NCBI GenBank assembly: GCA_947500295.1
Contig: CANMRM010000006.1
Coordinates: forward strand, 186,001 to 250,000
Origin: an uncultured Kordiimonas sp.
Lineage (GTDB): Bacteria; Pseudomonadota; Alphaproteobacteria; Sphingomonadales; Kordiimonadaceae
Reading direction: 5' to 3'
DNA: 64,000 nucleotides
Below, one piece after another: positions 1-9,743 of the stretch. A model generated the notes under the pieces. It ran no database searches. It was given only the letters and a program-made list of their open reading frames with translations, and was not told the origin of the DNA. The position numbers and the translations under genes were made by a program. How positions within the stretch are numbered: the stretch's first letter is position 1; each line of letters starts with the position of its first letter.

Positions 1-492
1 CACAGCACCCAGGTCATCAATGATTGCGACGGTGAGGATGAAGATCTTCAGAGCGGGCGGAGCTTTGCTCGACAAGAGAGCGAGAATACCAACGGCGAAA
101 GCGATATCGGTCGCGGTGGGCACGGCCCAGCCCCGCATGCCTACGGCATCGCCATAATTTGGAATTGCATACATCAGCGCAGGTATAGCCATGCCACCCA
201 CGGCCGCCAGAATCGGTAACGATACGTTTTTGGGGTCCGACAGCGTTCCGGTCTGAATTTCTTTTTTTACTTCCAGTCCCACAAGAAGAAAGAAAATGGC
301 CATCAGGCCTTCATTGATCCATAGCAGAAGTGGTTTTTGCAGGCCGTAACTGCCAACTGAAATGACGCCTTCCGCTTTTAGCAGTGCGTCATAGTAAGGA
401 GCCAAAGCTGAATTATCCCAGAGCAGGGCTATTGCCGCTGCCGCAATCAAAAGCAAGCCGCCAATCGCATCTTGAGACAATTTCACCGTCAT
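1..492 (-). CDS. nhaA: Na+/H+ antiporter NhaA, N-terminal part (gene runs off the left edge)
   Basis: Reverse-strand translation from ATG at 492 reads MTVKLSQDAIGGLLLIAAAAIALLWDNS...LLLWINEGLMAIFFLLVGLEVKKEIQTGTLSDPKN..., characteristic NhaA; open-ended so not in ORF track. Confidence 0.93.
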   Translation of the reverse strand, partial: MTVKLSQDAIGGLLLIAAAAIALLWDNSALAPYYDALLKAEGVISVGSYGLQKPLLLWINEGLMAIFFLLVGLEVKKEIQTGTLSDPKNVSLPILAAVGGMAIPALMYAIPNYGDAVGMRGWAVPTATDIAFAVGILALLSSKAPPALKIFILTVAIIDDLGAV

Positions 493-581
493 AGACCCTC
501 CATATCCGTGCAACCGCAGTTTGCACCAGATATGGGATCTTTGTAAATTATTACAATATTAGTAAGATATTGGTCATGGCT

Positions 582-3500
582 TTAGTTGGATGCAATGGTC
601 GCCAGTTTGCGGGTGATTGCAGCGACCGACTTGAGACGTATTCCAATCTTATCCATGCGGGCATAATAGACAAGTTTGTGGTCGGGTCTCAGCTTGGCCG
701 TCTGGCCCGTCCCGGAAATGAATTCGATCAGTCCAGCAGGATTTGCGAATTTGTCGTCGCGAAAACTGAGAACAACACCCTTGGGCCCTGCCTCCAGCTT
801 GTCGATACCCGCGCGTTTGCTGTGACCTTTAATTATCATAATCGCGGCCAGCTGTTTCACTTCAGATGGCAGGGGGCCGAACCGGTCGATCAGTTCGGCA
901 CAGAATGCGTCCACATCTTCCCGCGTATCGAGGTCTGCAAGACGACGGTACAGAGCCATGCGCTGGGTCAGGTCCGGTACATATTTTTCCGGAATCATAA
1001 CCGTTGCGCCCAGGTTGATTTGCGGCGACCAGTCGGTTTCAGCGAAGTCATCATCCGAGGCGCCAGCTCGCGCCTCGGCCACCGCTTCTTCCAGCATCTT
1101 CTGGTAAAGCTCGACACCGACTTCACGGATATGGCCAGACTGTTCATCACCAAGCAGGTTTCCAGCGCCCCTGATGTCCATATCATGGCTGGCGATGGAG
1201 AAACCGGCGCCCAGCGTGTCCAGCGCCTGCAGGACCTGAAGACGCTTGTCGGCATTTTCCGTCAGCTTGCGGCCTGGCGGGGTTGTCAAATAGGCGTATG
1301 CCCGCGTCTTTGAGCGGCCGACACGGCCCCTCAATTGGTACATTTGCGCCAGGCCAAACATGTCAGCCCTGTGTACCACCATGGTGTTTGCGGTGGGGAT
1401 ATCGATACCGCTCTCGATAATCGTTGTGGATAGAAGAACGTCATACCGGCCTTCATAGAAAGCGGTCATAACGTCATCAATGGTTTTGGCAGGCATCTGG
1501 CCGTGTGCCATGATGAACTTCACTTCGGGTACCTCCTCCCGAAGGAAAGTGGCTGCTTCTTCGAGATCGGCGATGCGCGGACAGACAAAAAAGCTCTGAC
1601 CGCCGCGGTAGTGTTCACGCAGCAAGGCTTCGCGCACGACCATAGGGTCAAACGGCAATACGAAGGTCCGGACAGCAAGCCGGTCCACTGGCGGCGTCGC
1701 GATCAAGGACAGGTCCCGAATGCCGGACATGGCCATTTGCAGCGTGCGCGGTATGGGTGTCGCCGTGAGTGTCAGCACATGCACATTGGCCTTTAGCTCT
1801 TTGAGCTTTTCCTTATGCGCGACACCAAAATGCTGTTCTTCATCGACAATCAAAAGACCCATGTCCTTGAAAGCGACATCTTTGGCCAACAGCGCGTGCG
1901 TGCCGATCACGATATCGATTGTGCCGTTACGCATTTCTTCCTTGGTTGCCTTGGTTTCTTTGCCGGAAACAAGGCGGGACAGTTGCCCAATGCGCACAGG
2001 CAGGCCTTTAAATCGTTCAGTGAAGTTCAGATAATGCTGTCTCGACAGGAGTGTTGTCGGCGCAACAATCGCCACCTGGTGTCCTGACATAACCGCCAGG
2101 AAAGCTGCCCTGAGCGCCACCTCTGTTTTGCCGAAACCAACATCGCCGCACACGAGGCGGTCCATGGGTTTTCCCGAGGCAAGATCGCCGGCGACGTCAC
2201 TGATGGCACGCAATTGATCATCTGTTTCCGTAAAGGGGAAACGCGCACAAAATTCGTCATACAGGCCATCGGTTGCCAGAATCCGCTGGCCTTCCTTCAG
2301 GGCACGTGCTGCGGCCAGTTTGATCAGTTGATCCGCCATTTCGCGGATCCGTTTCTTCATTTTCGCCTTGCGTGCCTGCCAACCAACACCACCCAGTTTG
2401 TCGAGCTGGCCACCAGCGTCTTCGCTGCCATAGCGAGACAACACCTCTATGTTTTCAACGGGTACATAGAGTTTGTCACCGCCATGATAGGTCAATAGCA
2501 GGCAATCGTGGCCTGCGCCGGTTACGGTGATTGTTTCCAATCCTTCAAACCGGCCAATGCCGTGGCTTGCATGCACAACAAGGTCGCCGGGCGCCAGGGT
2601 GCTGGCTTCCTTGAGGAAATTGTCCGCCCGTTTGTTGCGTCTGGATTTGCGCACCAGACGATCACCGAGCACATCCTGCTCGGAGATGATGGCGAGATCG
2701 TCGGTTTCAAACCCGCTTTCCAACGGCAATACTGTTACGGCAATGCCGTTCCTGTTTTCCGTGCGGATATCTGCCCAGGTTTCCGCGACGCCAACAGGCG
2801 AAAGTTCATGGTCTTCCAAAACGCCTTTCATACGATCAGCCGCACCCGCAGAGTAGCTTGCGAAAACCACACGCTTTCCTGACTGCCTCAGCGCGTCCAC
2901 ATGACCGCGAACCGCGTCATATACGTTGATGTCCTTGTTGTTGCGCTCGGGTCCGAAATTGCGGCCCTGTCGTGCACCAAAGGACACCACGTCTATGGTT
3001 TCGGGCGCTTCAAACGGAGACAGGCGTCTTACATTAAGTGCCTCCATTTTTTCTTCCCACTCAGCTTCTGTCAGGTAGAGCAGGGCGCTTGGAATTGGTT
3101 TGTATGGTGGTGTTTTTGAGTTTTTGGCTTGCCTGACTATCTCCCAGGCTTCGTGCCGTGCCTGGAAATAGTCTGAAATAGCGGTTTGCCGCTCGCCAGC
3201 GGCTTCGTCAGCTTGCGGGTCGAGTGTGAATACGGGGGTGTCCAGATAGTCAAAAAGGGTCGAAAGGCTGTCATGGAACAGGGGCAGCCAATGTTCTACG
3301 CCCTGATACTTTCTGCCTTCGCTGACAGATTCGTATAAGAGGTCATCCGAGCGGGCAGGGCCAAATGTTGCAACATAGTTTTTCCGGAAGCGCGTAATCG
3401 CGTCCTTGCTCAGCGCATACTCACTGGCAGGTTTGAGGTCGAGAGCGTTTATCTTGCCGGTTGTGCGTTGATCCAGTGGATCAAATGTGCGAATCGTATC

Positions 3501-4079
3501 CAGTTCGTCGCCAAAAAAATCAAGGCGCAAAGGCTCCGGATATCCGGGAGGAAACAAGTCAAGCAGACCGCCCCTTATGGCGAATTCACCCGGCTCCATC
3601 ACTTGTCCGGACCGATTATAGCCGTTGGACGCCAGAAATTCTGTCAGCGATTGCATCTCGAGCTGGTCACCGGGTTCTGCGTGAAGGGTTGCAGCGGCCA
3701 CTGCATCTTTGGAGGGCACACGCTGAAGAACCGCATTCACGGTTGTAAGAATCAAAAGCGGCTTTTTACTTCGCCAATTATGCAGCCGAGCCAGAGCAGT
3801 CATGCGTCGGGCAACGATGTCACCCTGTGGGCTCACCCGGTCGTAAGGGAGGCAGTCCCATGCAGGAAAAACCAGGACCTCTAGTGAAGGATCAAAAAAC
3901 CTGATGGCTGCCTCAAGCATGGCGAGGCGCGCGTCGTCGCGAGCGACATGCACGACGGGACTCTTCAGGTCTGCAAAAGCTCGACCCGCAAGGTCCGCCA
4001 GCAGCATGGCATCAAAGCCGCTCGGAACACCGGCAACAGTCAGGGGCAACTCATTTTCAATGAGGTTGTCGAGCGTCAT
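582..4079 (-). CDS. mfd: Transcription-repair coupling factor Mfd
   Basis: 1165 aa SF2 helicase with GDVGFGKTEVALRAAF, DEEQHFGV, RGRVGRS and N-terminal UvrB-like region; CarD/RID-like domain (PGDLVVHASHGIGRFEGL). Confidence 0.97.
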   Translation of the reverse strand: MTLDNLIENELPLTVAGVPSGFDAMLLADLAGRAFADLKSPVVHVARDDARLAMLEAAIRFFDPSLEVLVFPAWDCLPYDRVSPQGDIVARRMTALARLHNWRSKKPLLILTTVNAVLQRVPSKDAVAAATLHAEPGDQLEMQSLTEFLASNGYNRSGQVMEPGEFAIRGGLLDLFPPGYPEPLRLDFFGDELDTIRTFDPLDQRTTGKINALDLKPASEYALSKDAITRFRKNYVATFGPARSDDLLYESVSEGRKYQGVEHWLPLFHDSLSTLFDYLDTPVFTLDPQADEAAGERQTAISDYFQARHEAWEIVRQAKNSKTPPYKPIPSALLYLTEAEWEEKMEALNVRRLSPFEAPETIDVVSFGARQGRNFGPERNNKDINVYDAVRGHVDALRQSGKRVVFASYSAGAADRMKGVLEDHELSPVGVAETWADIRTENRNGIAVTVLPLESGFETDDLAIISEQDVLGDRLVRKSRRNKRADNFLKEASTLAPGDLVVHASHGIGRFEGLETITVTGAGHDCLLLTYHGGDKLYVPVENIEVLSRYGSEDAGGQLDKLGGVGWQARKAKMKKRIREMADQLIKLAAARALKEGQRILATDGLYDEFCARFPFTETDDQLRAISDVAGDLASGKPMDRLVCGDVGFGKTEVALRAAFLAVMSGHQVAIVAPTTLLSRQHYLNFTERFKGLPVRIGQLSRLVSGKETKATKEEMRNGTIDIVIGTHALLAKDVAFKDMGLLIVDEEQHFGVAHKEKLKELKANVHVLTLTATPIPRTLQMAMSGIRDLSLIATPPVDRLAVRTFVLPFDPMVVREALLREHYRGGQSFFVCPRIADLEEAATFLREEVPEVKFIMAHGQMPAKTIDDVMTAFYEGRYDVLLSTTIIESGIDIPTANTMVVHRADMFGLAQMYQLRGRVGRSKTRAYAYLTTPPGRKLTENADKRLQVLQALDTLGAGFSIASHDMDIRGAGNLLGDEQSGHIREVGVELYQKMLEEAVAEARAGASDDDFAETDWSPQINLGATVMIPEKYVPDLTQRMALYRRLADLDTREDVDAFCAELIDRFGPLPSEVKQLAAIMIIKGHSKRAGIDKLEAGPKGVVLSFRDDKFANPAGLIEFISGTGQTAKLRPDHKLVYYARMDKIGIRLKSVAAITRKLATIASN

Positions 4080-4097
4080 TTACAAATTCCAGGTACT

Positions 4098-4400
4098 CTA
4101 GCGTGCTTTCAGCACCATAAAATCCAGCTTCTGCAAGCGATCCATCATCGGCCCCTTGAATTTCTCTGGTACGCCTTCGTCTTTGGTAACCCAATTGAGA
4201 ATTTCATGGTCCTGCTCCTCGAACAAGCTCTCGAACCAGGCGCAGTCTTCCTCGGTGAAGTCCGAAACATTGGCCTCCACAAAGTTACCGAAGATGAGAT
4301 CAAGCTCCTTGATCCCGCGATGCCAGGCGCGAAACAGCAGCCTTCTGCGGCGGTTTTCAAGGTCAATTTCCTTGTGTGGATTATAGCTCAGATCGGTCAT
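4098..4400 (-). CDS. sdhE: FAD assembly factor SdhE (YgfY/CptB family)
   Basis: MTDLSYNPHKEIDLENRRRRLLFRAWHRGIKELDLIFGNF...; typical SdhE motif; start chosen at internal Met of ORF 4098..4445; sits between mfd and recG. Confidence 0.88.
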   Translation of the reverse strand: MTDLSYNPHKEIDLENRRRRLLFRAWHRGIKELDLIFGNFVEANVSDFTEEDCAWFESLFEEQDHEILNWVTKDEGVPEKFKGPMMDRLQKLDFMVLKAR

Positions 4401-4515
4401 CTTGCTCAGCCTGTTGAACGAGCCCATTGGCGGGCGGCACACCATAAGCTAAGGTCCCGATCTGGGAAAGTGAAACTTTTCCTTTTTCGGCGGAAATCCG
4501 GGGTTCCTGACGATT

Positions 4516-6600
4516 ATGCGACCAGAAGCGCTTTTTGAATATTTTGCAGATGTAGAGCGACTGCCCGGTATTGGTAAACGCAGCCGCCTGGCGCTCGAGC
4601 GCCTGTGCGGAACCCGGCTGGTTGATCTGTTGTTTCATCTGCCCAGCGGCTTGGTGGACCGCAGGTATCGCCCAAAAGTTTCGGCGGCAGCGCCGGGCGG
4701 TATTGTGACGCTTGAGCTGACCATCGACGAACATATTGTTCCGAAAAACAGGCGCATGCCCTACAGGGTTTTGTGCCATGACGAAACTGGTGACCTGACG
4801 CTTGTGTTTTTTAACCCTCGCGCTGATTGGCTTCAGCGTCAGTTACCGGAGGGTGAAAATCGGATTATCAGCGGAAAGTTGGAAGATTATCAGGGCAAGA
4901 TGCAGATAACGCACCCTGATTATATGATTGACCCGACGGGTGACGAAGAAATGCCCCTGCTCGAGACTGTCTATCCTCTTACTGCGGGCCTGTCTGGAAA
5001 GGTGCTTGGCAAGGCCATCAGGGCAGCTGTTGAAACCGTACCTGATCTGCCTGAATGGCTGGACGCTTCCATGCTGAAACGAGACAAGCTGCCGGAGTTT
5101 AAGTCCGCGCTGGCTAGTGTTCATAAACCAGAGTCTTTGGAAGACCTTGCGCCGTCTTCACTGGCGCGGCGCCGATTGGCGTGTGACGAGCTGCTCGCCA
5201 CCCAGCTTGCACTTGCGATCGTGCGGGAGAGAACACGCAGGAAACGTGGTCGTGCTCTTCGGGGGAATGGCTTGATCGTCGAGAAGATATTGAAGGCATT
5301 GCCTTATCAGCTTACCGGCGACCAGCAACAGGCTCTGCGGGAAATCAACGATGACCTGAAGAGCGACAAAGCAATGTTGCGTTTGATGCAGGGAGACGTT
5401 GGCAGCGGCAAGACGGTCGTTGCCCTTCTTGCCGTCGCCGCCGCGGTGGAAGCGGGTGTGCAAACGGCACTATTGGCCCCCACCGAGATATTGGCACACC
5501 AGCACCTGGATACGATTGCGCCGATTGCCGAACAAGTTGGGTTGCGAGTTGCGTTGCTGACGGGGCGAAATAAGGGAAAGCCGAGGGCAGCACTGTTGGG
5601 TGCGTTGGCCAGTGGGGAGATTGATTTGCTCATCGGTACCCATGCGATCATTCAGGATGACGTGGCGTTCAAAGATCTCGGGTTTGCAATCATCGACGAG
5701 CAACATCGTTTTGGAGTGCAGCAGCGGATGGCGCTGTCGGGCAAAGCAGAGCACGGGGTGGATGTGCTCGGTATGACAGCAACCCCAATTCCGCGCACAC
5801 TGACCCTGACAGCATACGGCGACATGGATGTTTCACTTATTCAGGAAAAGCCACCGGGACGAAAGCCAGTGGACACACGTGTTGTTGCGCTTGACCGGCT
5901 GTCTGATGTGATTGAAGGCCTGAAACGGGCCATGCACACGGGTGCGCGCGCCTATTGGGTCTGCCCGCTTGTGGAAGAAAGTGAGTTGATTGACCTCGCT
6001 GCGGCTGAAGAACGGTATGGCACGCTCAAGCATTTGTTCGGCGACCGGGTAGGGCTGGTGCATGGCAAAATGAAGAGCGCAGAAAAAGACGCAGTGATGG
6101 CCAAGTTTCAATCAGGTGAAATCAATGTTCTGGTGTCGACAACCGTCATCGAAGTTGGTGTGAACGTGCCTGAAGCCACCATTATGGTGATTGAACACGC
6201 CGAGCGGTTCGGTCTTTCCCAGCTGCACCAGCTTCGTGGAAGGGTTGGCCGCAGTGATCTGAAGTCCAGCTGCATTTTGTTGCGGGCGAACGACGTCGGG
6301 GAAGTGGCTCGGGCGCGCCTCAAAATCATGCGGGAAACGGAGGATGGTTTCCTGATTGCAGAAGAGGACCTGCGATTGAGAGGCGGCGGCGAGGTGCTGG
6401 GTACCAAACAGTCCGGTTTGCCGGAGTTCAGGCTTGTGGACTTTAGCGAACACGCGGACCTGATTGAGTTGGCCCGGGACGACGCACGCATGATTGTCTC
6501 TAAGGATCCTGATCTGAAGTCAGAACGGGGTGGTGCGCTCCGCCATTTGCTCTATCTGTTTGAAAGAGACGAGGGCGTTCGCCTGATGCAATCAGGCTGA
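4516..6600 (+). CDS. recG: ATP-dependent DNA helicase RecG
   Basis: 694 aa; wedge/OB domain, LMQGDVGSGKTVVALLA, DEQHRFGVQQR, QLRGRVGRSD, LRGGGEVLGTKQSG. Confidence 0.97.
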   Translation: MRPEALFEYFADVERLPGIGKRSRLALERLCGTRLVDLLFHLPSGLVDRRYRPKVSAAAPGGIVTLELTIDEHIVPKNRRMPYRVLCHDETGDLTLVFFNPRADWLQRQLPEGENRIISGKLEDYQGKMQITHPDYMIDPTGDEEMPLLETVYPLTAGLSGKVLGKAIRAAVETVPDLPEWLDASMLKRDKLPEFKSALASVHKPESLEDLAPSSLARRRLACDELLATQLALAIVRERTRRKRGRALRGNGLIVEKILKALPYQLTGDQQQALREINDDLKSDKAMLRLMQGDVGSGKTVVALLAVAAAVEAGVQTALLAPTEILAHQHLDTIAPIAEQVGLRVALLTGRNKGKPRAALLGALASGEIDLLIGTHAIIQDDVAFKDLGFAIIDEQHRFGVQQRMALSGKAEHGVDVLGMTATPIPRTLTLTAYGDMDVSLIQEKPPGRKPVDTRVVALDRLSDVIEGLKRAMHTGARAYWVCPLVEESELIDLAAAEERYGTLKHLFGDRVGLVHGKMKSAEKDAVMAKFQSGEINVLVSTTVIEVGVNVPEATIMVIEHAERFGLSQLHQLRGRVGRSDLKSSCILLRANDVGEVARARLKIMRETEDGFLIAEEDLRLRGGGEVLGTKQSGLPEFRLVDFSEHADLIELARDDARMIVSKDPDLKSERGGALRHLLYLFERDEGVRLMQSG

Positions 6601-6617
6601 GTGGGAGTTTAGGCCTT

Positions 6618-8129
6618 ATGGCGTGGGAAAAAGAGCTGGCGGAAAAGAAAAAGCGTGAAGCGCTTGCTGAGAAAATGGGCGGCGAAGAGAAGGTCGCTCG
6701 GCAGCATGCGCGTGGCAAGCTCGACGTGCGCCAACGTGTTCTCAAGATGGCGGACGCGGGCTCGTTCCGCGAGATAGGCAAGCTGGCGGGCAAAGGCCAC
6801 TATGGCGCTGATGGCGAGCTGGAAGACTTCACACCCGCAAATTTCGTTTTTGGCAAAGCAACCCTGGACGGCGAGCCAGTTGTACTTGCCGGCGACGATT
6901 TTACCGTTCGTGGCGGCGCGGCGGATGCCGCAATCTGGCGCAAGGGAATACTGGCCGAGCAAATGGCGCATGAGTACGGTCTGCCGCTCATCCGGCTCAT
7001 TGATGGCACCGGTGGTGGTGGTTCCGTCAAGTCGCTGGAAGACATGGGGCTCACGTATGTGCCATGGCTGCCGGGCTGGGAACATGTGGTCAAAAACCTG
7101 GAAAGCGTGCCGGTCGTGTCATTGGCGCTGGGGTCCGTTGCCGGGCTCGGCGCTGCACGGGTTGTTGCCTCGCACTATAGTGTGATGGTCAAAGGCATGA
7201 GCCATATGTTCACGGCCGGGCCTGCCGTGGTGGCGGCGATTGGTGAAAACCTCGACAAGGAAGCGCTGGGCGGCGCGGATATTCATGCGCGCAACGGTGC
7301 AGTGGATGATGTTGTCGAAAGTGAGGAGGCAGCCTTCAAGGCAGCACGTACGTTCCTGAGCTATCTCCCCTCAAACGCGGGTGGGCCGCTGAAGCGGGTG
7401 AAGACCAAAGACGGGGTGGAGCGCCGGGATGAAAGTTTGCTCAAGGCTGTGCCGGAAGACCGCCAGAAAGCCTATTCCATGCGTGCGATCCTGCAGTCTG
7501 TGGTCGACAAGGACAGCCTGTTTGAGATGGGTAAGCTCTGGGGGCGCTCTGTAATAACGGCTTTCGCGCGGCTTGACGGCTGGCCGGTGGCCATTCTTGC
7601 GAGCGATCCGTCACACCTTGGTGGTAGCTGGACCGCCGACACGGCGCGCAAAGCAGAGCGCTTTGTGAAGCTCGCAAACACATTTGGCCTACCGGTGGTA
7701 CATTTTGTCGATAACCCCGGCTTTATGATTGGCCTGGAGGCAGAAAAAGCCGCTACCATACGCTTTGGCGTCGATGCCTTGAATGGGATCTATAAGTCGA
7801 CAGTGCCCTGGGCGACCGTGGTTGTCAGGAAAGCATATGGTGTTGCTGGTGCCGCGATGAGTGACCACACGCGGTTCCAATATCGCTTTGCCTGGCCTTC
7901 AGGCGATTGGGGCAGCCTGCCGCTCGAAGGCGGGATCGAGGTCGCCTACAAAGCTGAGCTTGAAGCTGCGGATGATCCGGAGGCGCACCTCGCAGACATC
8001 CGGGCGCGCCTTGATAAGGTAAGAAGCCCGTTCCGAACGGCAGAGGCCTTCATGATCGAGGATGTTATTGATCCCCGGGACACCCGCCCGCTGCTGTGTG
8101 AATTCGCGAATTTGGTGCAGAATAGATAG
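6618..8129 (+). CDS. Acyl-CoA carboxylase carboxyltransferase (beta) subunit
   Basis: 503 aa carboxyltransferase domain; GTGGGGSVKSLEDMG, ARVVASHYSVMVKGMSHMFTAGPAVV, VDNPGFMIG; substrate not resolvable from sequence alone. Confidence 0.88.
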   Translation: MAWEKELAEKKKREALAEKMGGEEKVARQHARGKLDVRQRVLKMADAGSFREIGKLAGKGHYGADGELEDFTPANFVFGKATLDGEPVVLAGDDFTVRGGAADAAIWRKGILAEQMAHEYGLPLIRLIDGTGGGGSVKSLEDMGLTYVPWLPGWEHVVKNLESVPVVSLALGSVAGLGAARVVASHYSVMVKGMSHMFTAGPAVVAAIGENLDKEALGGADIHARNGAVDDVVESEEAAFKAARTFLSYLPSNAGGPLKRVKTKDGVERRDESLLKAVPEDRQKAYSMRAILQSVVDKDSLFEMGKLWGRSVITAFARLDGWPVAILASDPSHLGGSWTADTARKAERFVKLANTFGLPVVHFVDNPGFMIGLEAEKAATIRFGVDALNGIYKSTVPWATVVVRKAYGVAGAAMSDHTRFQYRFAWPSGDWGSLPLEGGIEVAYKAELEAADDPEAHLADIRARLDKVRSPFRTAEAFMIEDVIDPRDTRPLLCEFANLVQNR

Positions 8130-8381
8130 CGTTCAAAGTGTTGTGGTAAGGTCCCGGCAAAGAATTTGATTGCTATTCCAGTCAAAGCATGTGCTTATGC
8201 GAGCACGATTGCCGCGCGAAGATAACGAAAACAAGCGTTGGCGGCTCTCGTTTGGAGAGGCAATCAACGGGTTGCTGCTCTTTGAGGTGCCCAAGGCACC
8301 AGATAAACGGCGGTTTTTCTACGCAAGCCCCCCAAGTGATGACGGACGCTATATTCGCGCTTAAAGCGCCTGTGTCCTCTT

Positions 8382-9743
8382 ATGAAAGCAAAAATGAATA
8401 ATTTTTCCGATCTCGGTTTGACCGAGGCGATCCTTCGTGCACTCGACGCAGAAGGTTACAGCAAACCAACGCCCATTCAGGCAAAAGCCATTCCAGTGGT
8501 TCTCGATAATCGGGATATGGTTGGCATCGCACAAACTGGAACAGGCAAAACCGCAGCCTTTGTATTGCCGATCCTGCACCAGATTATCAATGGATTGTAC
8601 CGGCCCAGCAGAGGGTGTTGCGGTGCCCTTATTCTGGCGCCGACCCGCGAGTTGGCCATGCAGATACACGAGAGTGTGCAAACATACAGTCGCTTTGTCA
8701 GTGTGACGACGGCACTTCTTATCGGAGGTGTGAAGCCGCACAAACAAATAAAGTCGATTGCGCGCGGTGTGGACATCATGATCGCGACGCCGGGGCGTCT
8801 TGAAGATCTGGAGTCTTCAGATGCCTTGTCGCTTGAGGAGACAAAGATTGTCGTCCTTGATGAAGCAGACCAAATGCTCGACATGGGCTTCATTCCAGCG
8901 ATCCGCCGTATCATGTCAAAACTGCCCAGGCAGCGTCAGACAATGCTGTTGTCGGCTACGATGCCGAAGCAGATACGGCATCTGGCCAAAGACTTTTTGA
9001 AGAACCCGGCCGAAGTTTCGGTTGCGCCGGCCTCAAAGCCGATTGACCGTATTGAACAGATTGTTCTTCCAGTCGCGAAGGCGGATAAGCGCCAGAAACT
9101 GGTTGAAATCCTGAACAAACAAGATGTCGAGCGGGCGATAGTATTTACCCGCACAAAACACGGCGCCAACAAACTTGCAAGGCATCTGGAGCAAGCCGGA
9201 TTGGCTGCTGATGCCATTCACGGCAACAAAAGCCAGGGACAGCGTCAACGCGCGCTGGAGGGCTTCAAGGCAGGGGATATCCCCGTACTTGTCGCTACCG
9301 ATATCGCAGCACGAGGGATCGATGTTGACGGCGTGTCCCATGTTGTGAACTTTGAATTACCCAATGTGCCGGAGGTCTACGTTCACCGCATCGGGCGTAC
9401 CGCACGTGCGGGAACCGAAGGTGTCGCTATTTCATTTTGCGATGCGGAAGAGCGAGATCTCCTCAGGGCGATTGAAAAACTTATTGGACGCCGGTTTGAC
9501 AGTGTGCCTGACAGCGAGCGGACAACCCAATCCATGCCGCAGAATGGCCCGAAGAAACATGCCGCAAACAGCCGCGGAAAGCACCGCGGAAAACCCGGAG
9601 GAGAAGGCGGGCGTTCGGCATCAGGCTCAGCATCTCACAACACCCGCTCGCGCCGCAGACCCGCCAGATCAGCAGGAAATGATAACAACCGAAGCGGTTC
9701 GGCTTCAAAATCCAGCAATCAGAATGGGAGACGTTGGGCATGA
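8382..9743 (+). CDS. DEAD-box ATP-dependent RNA helicase (RhlE-like)
   Basis: FSDLGLTEAIL Q-motif region, AQTGTGKTAAF, DEADQMLDMGF, SAT, HRIGRTARAG; basic, low-complexity C-terminal tail. ATG 8382 or 8394 possible start. Confidence 0.95.
   Translation: MKAKMNNFSDLGLTEAILRALDAEGYSKPTPIQAKAIPVVLDNRDMVGIAQTGTGKTAAFVLPILHQIINGLYRPSRGCCGALILAPTRELAMQIHESVQTYSRFVSVTTALLIGGVKPHKQIKSIARGVDIMIATPGRLEDLESSDALSLEETKIVVLDEADQMLDMGFIPAIRRIMSKLPRQRQTMLLSATMPKQIRHLAKDFLKNPAEVSVAPASKPIDRIEQIVLPVAKADKRQKLVEILNKQDVERAIVFTRTKHGANKLARHLEQAGLAADAIHGNKSQGQRQRALEGFKAGDIPVLVATDIAARGIDVDGVSHVVNFELPNVPEVYVHRIGRTARAGTEGVAISFCDAEERDLLRAIEKLIGRRFDSVPDSERTTQSMPQNGPKKHAANSRGKHRGKPGGEGGRSASGSASHNTRSRRRPARSAGNDNNRSGSASKSSNQNGRRWA

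Noticed and set aside
570-1313. 247-aa plus-strand ORF overlapping mfd
   Set aside because: Entirely antisense to the clear Mfd coding sequence; no domain motif; product of high coding density on the other strand.
3948-4538. 196-aa plus-strand ORF spanning mfd start, sdhE and recG start
   Set aside because: Antisense to mfd/sdhE, which have strong motifs; no recognisable product.
8170-8401. Small ORFs (64 and 70 aa) between carboxyltransferase and helicase genes
   Set aside because: No motif, overlapping frames, no plausible ribosome-binding site; treated as leader.
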